Shown here piece by piece: positions 58,901 through 64,000 of a stretch of 64,000 nucleotides of DNA. Positions within the stretch are counted from its first letter, which is position 1. Every line of letters begins with the position of its first letter. The DNA is from Streptomyces spectabilis. GTDB lineage: Bacteria; Actinomycetota; Actinomycetes; Streptomycetales; Streptomycetaceae. The notes below the pieces were generated by a model that was not told where the DNA came from, ran no database searches, and worked only from the letters and a program-made list of their open reading frames with translations. The translations under genes and the position numbers were made by a program. The stretch lies in the NCBI RefSeq assembly GCF_008704795.1, contig NZ_CP023690.1, forward strand, positions 248,001 through 312,000, in the 5' to 3' direction.

Positions 58901-59964
58901 CAGGTCCGTCCGTCTCCGAGGCCGATTCCGGCCGACGGTGTCGGCCATTGGGGAAGCTCGGTGATCCGGACCACGGCGCACGTCCAGGTGAAGCCTGCGC
59001 CGACGCCGAGCAGCATGCACAGGTCGCCGGCGGCTACGGCGCGTTCCCGCACGAGGTGGTCGAGTCCGGCGATCTGGTCGCCCGCGCCGAGGTGGCCGAC
59101 GGTGCGGCCCCAGGGCCAGGTCGTGAGGTCGAGGTCGATGTCGAGTGCGGTGAGGACCTCGCGTTGCAGCACGATGCGTCCGAAGTGCGGAACGACGAAC
59201 CGGGCGACGTCGCCCAGCCGAATGTCCGCGTCGTGCAGGGCTCGGTTGACGCAGTCGCTGAGGCCGGCCCGGAATCGGCGGGTGAACTCGTCGAGTTCCA
59301 CGTCTCCCAGGTACTGCAGTTTGCGCAGACGCAGGTCGAGGGGGAGCGTGGGGTCGTGGTGGGGGGTGAAGGGCGCGTCGCCGCGATGCAGGCGCTCAAG
59401 GGTGGGATCCGAGACCGTGGAGGTGCTCAGCACCTGAGCGAACCCCGACCTCTTGCTGAGCACCATCGCCGACGCGCCGTCGCCGGGGACGATGCCGATG
59501 TCGCTGTTCCAGCGGTCGATCGCCGGTCGGCTGACCTTGTCGGCGGTGGTCACCAGCGCCGCCACGTCGTCGGTGGCCGTCAGGGAGCGCGCCGCGATGT
59601 CCAACGCGGTCATGCAGCCGTTGGAGGCGTTCTTGACCTCGAAGGCGAGCGCCGAATGGTCTCCGAGTACTTCGCGGTGGATGTAGGAAGCCGTGGGGTA
59701 CAGCTCGAGGCCTTGGAAGTACACGCAGGCGTGCAGCAGCAGCGCGATGTCCTCGGGCCGGTGACCCGACCTTTCCAGGGCGTCCCTGGCAGCGGCCACT
59801 GCCATCTCGGGCGGAGCTTCGTCCGTGGCCTCGCAGACCGACTCGAGCTGCGTGTCCTCGGCGTCCTGGGCGTCGAACCGGCCGTCGGCGACGGCTTGTT
59901 CGACCTTGGTCGCCGGGGGCAGGTAGGTTGCGGTACCCGCGATGAACAGGGCCTCTGTCTTCAC
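58900..59964 (-). CDS. KAS III-like acyltransferase (CerJ-type)
   Basis: This 354-residue thiolase-fold enzyme has the Cys nucleophile in EVKNASNGCMTALDIAARSL (near 116) and His in VARFVVPHFGRIVLQ (near 260). Where fatty-acid KAS III has Asn in a GNT motif, it has GHLGAGDQ. A changed third catalytic residue is a mark of CerJ-like enzymes, which transfer acyl groups to hydroxyls or other acceptors instead of doing decarboxylative condensation. The GTG at 59964 overlaps the PKS stop by GTGA, and the stop overlaps the transacylase start. It may prime the PKS with an unusual starter or acylate its product; sequence cannot decide which. Confidence 0.87.
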   Translation of the reverse strand: MKTEALFIAGTATYLPPATKVEQAVADGRFDAQDAEDTQLESVCEATDEAPPEMAVAAARDALERSGHRPEDIALLLHACVYFQGLELYPTASYIHREVLGDHSALAFEVKNASNGCMTALDIAARSLTATDDVAALVTTADKVSRPAIDRWNSDIGIVPGDGASAMVLSKRSGFAQVLSTSTVSDPTLERLHRGDAPFTPHHDPTLPLDLRLRKLQYLGDVELDEFTRRFRAGLSDCVNRALHDADIRLGDVARFVVPHFGRIVLQREVLTALDIDLDLTTWPWGRTVGHLGAGDQIAGLDHLVRERAVAAGDLCMLLGVGAGFTWTCAVVRITELPQWPTPSAGIGLGDGRT

Positions 59965-62900
59965 TTCTCGTTCCCTCTCAGGGTGGTGACGTCGTGGAGC
60001 AGGAGCCCGGTGATGGCCTCGGCGGTCGGGTAGTCGAAGACCAGGGTGGCGGGCAGCGTGGTGTCCAGCCGCTTGGCGAGGCGCTTGCGCAACTGGACCA
60101 TGGTGAGCGAGTCGATCCCGAGGGAACGCAGTGCTCTGTCGGCCGGCACGCTGTCGGGTCCGGGCAGGCCGAGCACGTCGGCGACTTCGCTGCGGACGAG
60201 GTCAAGGAGCAGAGCCGGTCGTTCGGCTTCGGATGCGGCCGCCATCCGCGTATCGAGTGACTGTGCGGTCTCCGCACCTTCGGCTTGGCGCCCTTCAGTT
60301 GTGCGGTGCAGCATGTCGCGCAGCAAGGGAGGCGCTTGCGCATCGCCGAGCGCGTGTCGCAACGATGCCAGTTCCAGGTGCACGGGCATCAGCTGGGTCT
60401 CGGGCCGTGCGAGTGCGACGTCCAGGGCTTTGAGGCCCTCGGTCAGGGTCAGGGCACCGATCCCCTGGCGCCGCAGGCGTCCAAGGTCGGCCTTGCCGAG
60501 GTGCGCGGTCATGCCCACTCCGGCCTGTTCCCAGAGGCCGAAAGCGAGGCTGAGTCCTGCCAGACCCCGCTTGCGCCGGTTCGCCGCCAGGGCGTCCAGC
60601 GTCGCGTTCGCCGCGGCGTACCCGCTCTGTCCCGCGGTGCCAAGGCTTCCGGCCGCCGAGGAGAAGAGGACGAACGCGGCCAGGTCAAGCCGCTCGGTCA
60701 ACTCGTCCAACCAGCGCGCGCCCTGGACCTTGGGTGCCATCACCCGGTGCAGCCGCTCCGCGGTGAAGCCCTCCACCAGGCCGTCGTCGAGCACGCCGGC
60801 GAGGTGGAACACGGCCGTGAGGGGATGGCTCGGGTGGATGCCTTCCAGTACCGCGGCCAATGCGGCCCGGTCCGCGGCGTCGCCCGCGACCAGGTCCACT
60901 CGCTCGGCGCCCGCCGCTTCGAGTTCCCGTACGAACGAGCCGGCTTCGGGGGCGTTGCCACCGCGCCGCGACAGCAGCACGAGCCGCCGCGCTCCGTGCG
61001 CGCGGACCAGGTGTGCGGCGAGCGCGCTGCCGAGCTCACCGAGACCGCCGGTGATCAGCACCGTGCCGTGCGGGTCGAGGGCGCGCGGCAAGGTCAGCAC
61101 AATCTTGTGTGCGGTGTTCTGCTGCGCGTGGCGCAGGGCGTACGGCGCGTCGCGTACGTCGTAGGCGGTGAAGGACCCCTTGTCCTGCCCCGGATCGTCC
61201 TGCGTCGGATTGTCCTGCCCCGGATCGTCCTGCCTCGGATCGGGGGCGGACGGATCAGCGGCCGCCTGTGCGAAGGTGAGGTTCGCGGGCACCGGCCTGA
61301 GGGTGGCACCGTCCACCCGGATCTGATTGCCGAGCGCGGCTGCCGCACTGCCCATGACCCGGTCACCCGCGTGTACGGAGGTGACGCCGCTGCCAACCTC
61401 CATGACGATCCCTGCGAACTCCAGGACCTGGGTGCGCTGCGGGCTCATCCCGGCGGCGCGCACCTCGACGCGGACTTCCCACGGCGCGACGGGCTCCGGC
61501 GCGCCCTGGTCGTGCGGGGCGGCGATGACGTCCAGTTGATCGTCTTCCCGCTGACGCAGGTGCCAGCCGGCTTCGTCCGGCAGGACGAGCGCGTCGGCCT
61601 CCTCGACGGTCGGCCTTGCCCGTGGCACGCGGGCGGTCTCACCGCGCAGCACGCACTCCGGCTCGTCCCCGGTCTCGATCACGCGCGTCAGGAGCGGGAA
61701 GTCCGGGGTGCCGGGATCGAGGTCGATCAGACGCAGGACCCGCTCGGGGTGTTCCGTGCGGGCCGTGCGCACCATGCCCCACACGGCGGCATGGGCCCAG
61801 TTCCCTACCTGATCGTCCGGGCTCGATGACACTGCGTCGCGGGTGATCCAGACGAGTTCCGTGCCCTGGAGCCGGGCATCGCTGAAGCACATCTGAAGCG
61901 TCCGCAGCGCTTCGGCGGCGCTCCGCTGCGCGCCGTGCCCCTGAGCGGCCGCGCGGTCAGGCAGCGCGAACAGCAGTCGCCGAGGCGTGTCCTCCTGGGC
62001 ATCGAGCCGCTTCACGAGGGCGTCCAGGTCGGGTACGACGTCGGCGCCGAGCCCCGCGCCCAACTCCGCGTCGCCGACCACGAGGGTGCGCGCGGGGTCG
62101 GTGGTTTCGGCCACGGGGTGGAGGAGTGCGAAGCCGACGCGGTAGAGGTGCTCGGCGAACGGGTGTCCGCGACGCCTGCCGCGCTGGAACTGCAGCCTGC
62201 CGATCCGGGCCACCAGGTGGCCTGCCGGGTCGGCCAGCCATACGGTGGCCGGCGCGAGGTCCTCGTCCCCGCCGGTTTCGAACGACACGCGCACCGTCAG
62301 TTCGCTGCCTGCGGCACGAAACAGCTCGACGTCGGACCAGATGAACGGGACGAGCGGCCCGGGAGGCGCACCCGCCTCCATCAGAGCGGCGACGACGACC
62401 TGCAGTGCCGCGTCGAACAGCGACGGATGCAGGCCGTGACCGGCCCGATCCAGCTCTCCTGGAAGGGAGACCCGCGCGTAGTAGACGCCGTCGCGGCAGG
62501 CCAGTTCGCGCACTCCTCGGAAGGCCGGGCCGTAGTCGAGGCCGTTCGCGAGGGCGCGTCCGTAGAAGGCTTCGATGTCGAGGACCTGGGCATCGGACAC
62601 CGGCCAGTTGTCGATGTCCGGCGGCATGGTGGCGCCAGTGCCAGCGCCAGCGCCCGCGCCGGACACGCACTCCCCACTCACGTGCTGCTGCCAGATCAGC
62701 GGCTCATCCGTGTCCTGAGGTTGGCTGTAGAACGCGAAGGGGCGTCGTCCGTGTGCGTCCGGACCGCCGACGGTGGCCTGGATCCGCAGCGCGCGGCCCG
62801 GAAGCAGGACGACCGGCTCCAGCAGGGTCACGTCTGCCACGGCGTCGGCACCTGCGGTCCGGGCGGCGAACAGCGTAGCGTCGATCAGACCCGCGCCCGG

Positions 62901-64000
62901 CACGTAGACCTGCCCGCTGACGACGTGATCGGCCAGCCACGGGCAGTCGTCGAGCGTCAGTCGGCCCGTGAACAGGTAACCGCCGCTGCCAGCGAGAGTC
63001 GTGATCGCGTCGAACCACGGGTGGCCGTCCGCGGACTGACCGGGCGTCACCGCGGCGGGCCCGGCCGGAAGCTCGCCGAGCCAGAAGCGTTGGCGTTGGA
63101 AGGCGTACGTCGGGACGTCGACCTTGCCCGCGCCACGGGAGCCGAGGGCTCGCTCCCAGTCCACGGACAAGCCCCGCTCGAACAACGTGGCGGCCGTCCG
63201 CCAGAGCTGGTCCACGCCGCCCGAGGCACCTTCAGCGGGTGGGCCGACCTCGACGAACACCCCGAAGCCGTCACCGCGCAGCCGCTCCAACGCGCGGTCG
63301 AGCCTCATGGGCTCCGGCTCCGGCTCTGGCTCTGCTCCTGGCAGGTCGCGGACCCAGTAGTCGCCGCCGAGCTGCGGGCCCGGCACGACCTCGCCCGTCA
63401 GGCGCGAATAGAAGGGGATGGAAGTCCGGGCAGGGACAATCCCTGACATCACACCGCCGGCCTCGTCCCCCGAGCGCGCGCGAGCCCGAAGGGCGATGAC
63501 GCGGGCGCCGTCCTCCAAGCTCAACGCCCCGCTCACCACGGCGGCGGCGACCTCGCCGTGCGCGGCGCCCACCACCGCCGCCGGCTCCACACCCCAACTG
63601 CGCCACAGCGCCGCACGCCCGAGGCAGGTCGCGAACAGCGTGCACGGCAGCACATCCGGGCTGTTCACGTCCTCCTCGCCGCGCAGCACCTTCAGCACGG
63701 ACCAGCCGGTCAACGGCGTAAGGACCGCGTCGCACTCCGCCACGGTGTCGCGGAACACCGCGCTCTGCTCCAGCAGTTGCCTGCTCGTCCCTTGCGGCTG
63801 CGTGTCCTGACCGCCGAATACGAAGGCGATCTTGCCCAGCGCCGTGCCGGAGCCGGGCTCGACCGCCCGCAGGGCTTCGGCAGCGTCCATGGCGTTGCCC
63901 GCGAAGACCACGGCGCGCGCCTCGAAGTGCGTACGGCCGACGGCGGCGGTGTAGGCGATGTCCCGCATCGACGCGGCGGGCCGCGCGTCGAGCCACTCGG
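59961..64000 (-). CDS. Type I PKS: AT (serine-less) - DH - ER remnant - KR - ACP (5' incomplete)
   Basis: The frame is open to the window edge; the KS should lie beyond it. The AT region (about 63,100-64,000) has GAAHGEV in place of GHSxGE and is shortened, so it should be inactive. The DH (about 62,150-63,050) keeps the catalytic His in WLADHVVSGQVYVPGAG and Asp in HPSLFDAALQ. The ER has only its first strands (VMEVGSGVTSVHAGDRVMG and NLTFAQAAA), then a DDPGQD repeat linker replaces its NADPH-binding core. The KR is complete (VLITGGLGELGSALAAHLV, LDD motif, FSSAAGS, QSGYAAANA), suggesting B-type alcohol stereochemistry. An ACP with LGIDSLTM closes it. The stop at 59961 overlaps the next start by GTGA. 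Confidence 0.93.
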   Translation of the reverse strand, partial: EWLDARPAASMRDIAYTAAVGRTHFEARAVVFAGNAMDAAEALRAVEPGSGTALGKIAFVFGGQDTQPQGTSRQLLEQSAVFRDTVAECDAVLTPLTGWSVLKVLRGEEDVNSPDVLPCTLFATCLGRAALWRSWGVEPAAVVGAAHGEVAAAVVSGALSLEDGARVIALRARARSGDEAGGVMSGIVPARTSIPFYSRLTGEVVPGPQLGGDYWVRDLPGAEPEPEPEPMRLDRALERLRGDGFGVFVEVGPPAEGASGGVDQLWRTAATLFERGLSVDWERALGSRGAGKVDVPTYAFQRQRFWLGELPAGPAAVTPGQSADGHPWFDAITTLAGSGGYLFTGRLTLDDCPWLADHVVSGQVYVPGAGLIDATLFAARTAGADAVADVTLLEPVVLLPGRALRIQATVGGPDAHGRRPFAFYSQPQDTDEPLIWQQHVSGECVSGAGAGAGTGATMPPDIDNWPVSDAQVLDIEAFYGRALANGLDYGPAFRGVRELACRDGVYYARVSLPGELDRAGHGLHPSLFDAALQVVVAALMEAGAPPGPLVPFIWSDVELFRAAGSELTVRVSFETGGDEDLAPATVWLADPAGHLVARIGRLQFQRGRRRGHPFAEHLYRVGFALLHPVAETTDPARTLVVGDAELGAGLGADVVPDLDALVKRLDAQEDTPRRLLFALPDRAAAQGHGAQRSAAEALRTLQMCFSDARLQGTELVWITRDAVSSSPDDQVGNWAHAAVWGMVRTARTEHPERVLRLIDLDPGTPDFPLLTRVIETGDEPECVLRGETARVPRARPTVEEADALVLPDEAGWHLRQREDDQLDVIAAPHDQGAPEPVAPWEVRVEVRAAGMSPQRTQVLEFAGIVMEVGSGVTSVHAGDRVMGSAAAALGNQIRVDGATLRPVPANLTFAQAAADPSAPDPRQDDPGQDNPTQDDPGQDKGSFTAYDVRDAPYALRHAQQNTAHKIVLTLPRALDPHGTVLITGGLGELGSALAAHLVRAHGARRLVLLSRRGGNAPEAGSFVRELEAAGAERVDLVAGDAADRAALAAVLEGIHPSHPLTAVFHLAGVLDDGLVEGFTAERLHRVMAPKVQGARWLDELTERLDLAAFVLFSSAAGSLGTAGQSGYAAANATLDALAANRRKRGLAGLSLAFGLWEQAGVGMTAHLGKADLGRLRRQGIGALTLTEGLKALDVALARPETQLMPVHLELASLRHALGDAQAPPLLRDMLHRTTEGRQAEGAETAQSLDTRMAAASEAERPALLLDLVRSEVADVLGLPGPDSVPADRALRSLGIDSLTMVQLRKRLAKRLDTTLPATLVFDYPTAEAITGLLLHDVTTLRGNEK
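61182..61241. repeat. Four tandem 15-base units in the PKS linker
   Basis: Units of 15 bases beginning GTCCTGC run 61182-61196, 61197-61211, 61212-61226 and 61227-61241. The first and third are identical (GTCCTGCCCCGGATC). They encode repeated Asp/Pro/Gln text (DDPGQD) inside the PKS exactly where the ER catalytic core is missing. Confidence 0.92.

Noticed and set aside
1..64000. CRISPR arrays, rRNA and tRNA genes
   Set aside because: No regularly spaced repeats and no recognisable tRNA or rRNA segments were seen on either strand.

Overview
The window looks like a stretch of Streptomyces (or closely related actinomycete) chromosome. GC is very high throughout, GTG starts are common, and recognisable families are of actinobacterial type: ECF sigma SigJ, split B1/B2 lasso enzymes, Streptomyces-type NACHT NTPases, KilB-like and DUF2637-like element proteins, and type I PKS/NRPS genes. 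Both edges cut through biosynthetic clusters. The middle is accessory DNA rich in broken genes and insertion-sequence remnants.

Left edge (1-6.4 kb, minus strand): a translationally coupled hybrid operon. A PhyH-type amino-acid hydroxylase (5631-6428) overlaps a C-A-T NRPS module (2437-5634), followed by a KS-AT-carrier PKS whose AT has lost its catalytic serine. Next come a SnoaL-LUD fusion and a divergent SigJ-like sigma factor sharing two perfect inverted repeats (6.7-9.0 kb), a truncated NACHT gene with an IS1182-type remnant (9.4-10.85 kb), a two-component pair whose regulator is frameshifted, an MMPL exporter, and a flavin monooxygenase divergent from a tetracycline-repressor-like TetR (15.5-17.5 kb).

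18.5-23.3 kb holds a complete lasso-peptide cluster in the order precursor, cyclase, RRE protein, leader peptidase, ABC exporter. The predicted core is IKNTGPKDVLGGKQLL. Two strong hairpins separate the precursor from the cyclase.

23.6-40.2 kb is a graveyard of integrative-element, phage and IS pieces (IS110, DUF2637, KilB-like, terminase, IS5, IS701, a lost graspetide ligase, an ABC ATPase and an S26 peptidase). Isolated intact genes lie among them: a ricin-B lectin, a secretory lipase-like lipoprotein and a secreted 269-residue protein.

40.3-57.3 kb has more intact genes: an anchored protein, an NmrA-like reductase, a full membrane NACHT NTPase, and a second flavin monooxygenase/TetR pair. 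It also has a three-gene unit in which a secreted cationic peptide precursor is followed by a hairpin, a small three-helix membrane protein and a CPBP membrane protein (49.5-51.4 kb), plus a methyltransferase and a dienelactone hydrolase. Between them lie resolvase, phage, Nudix, nuclease, integrase and TnsA-like remnants.

Right edge (57.6-64 kb, minus strand): a PKS with a serine-less AT, an active-looking DH, a gutted ER, KR and ACP. It is overlapped by a CerJ-like KAS III enzyme and a discrete malonyltransferase-ACP fusion. The discrete malonyltransferase fits a need for acyl loading in trans.
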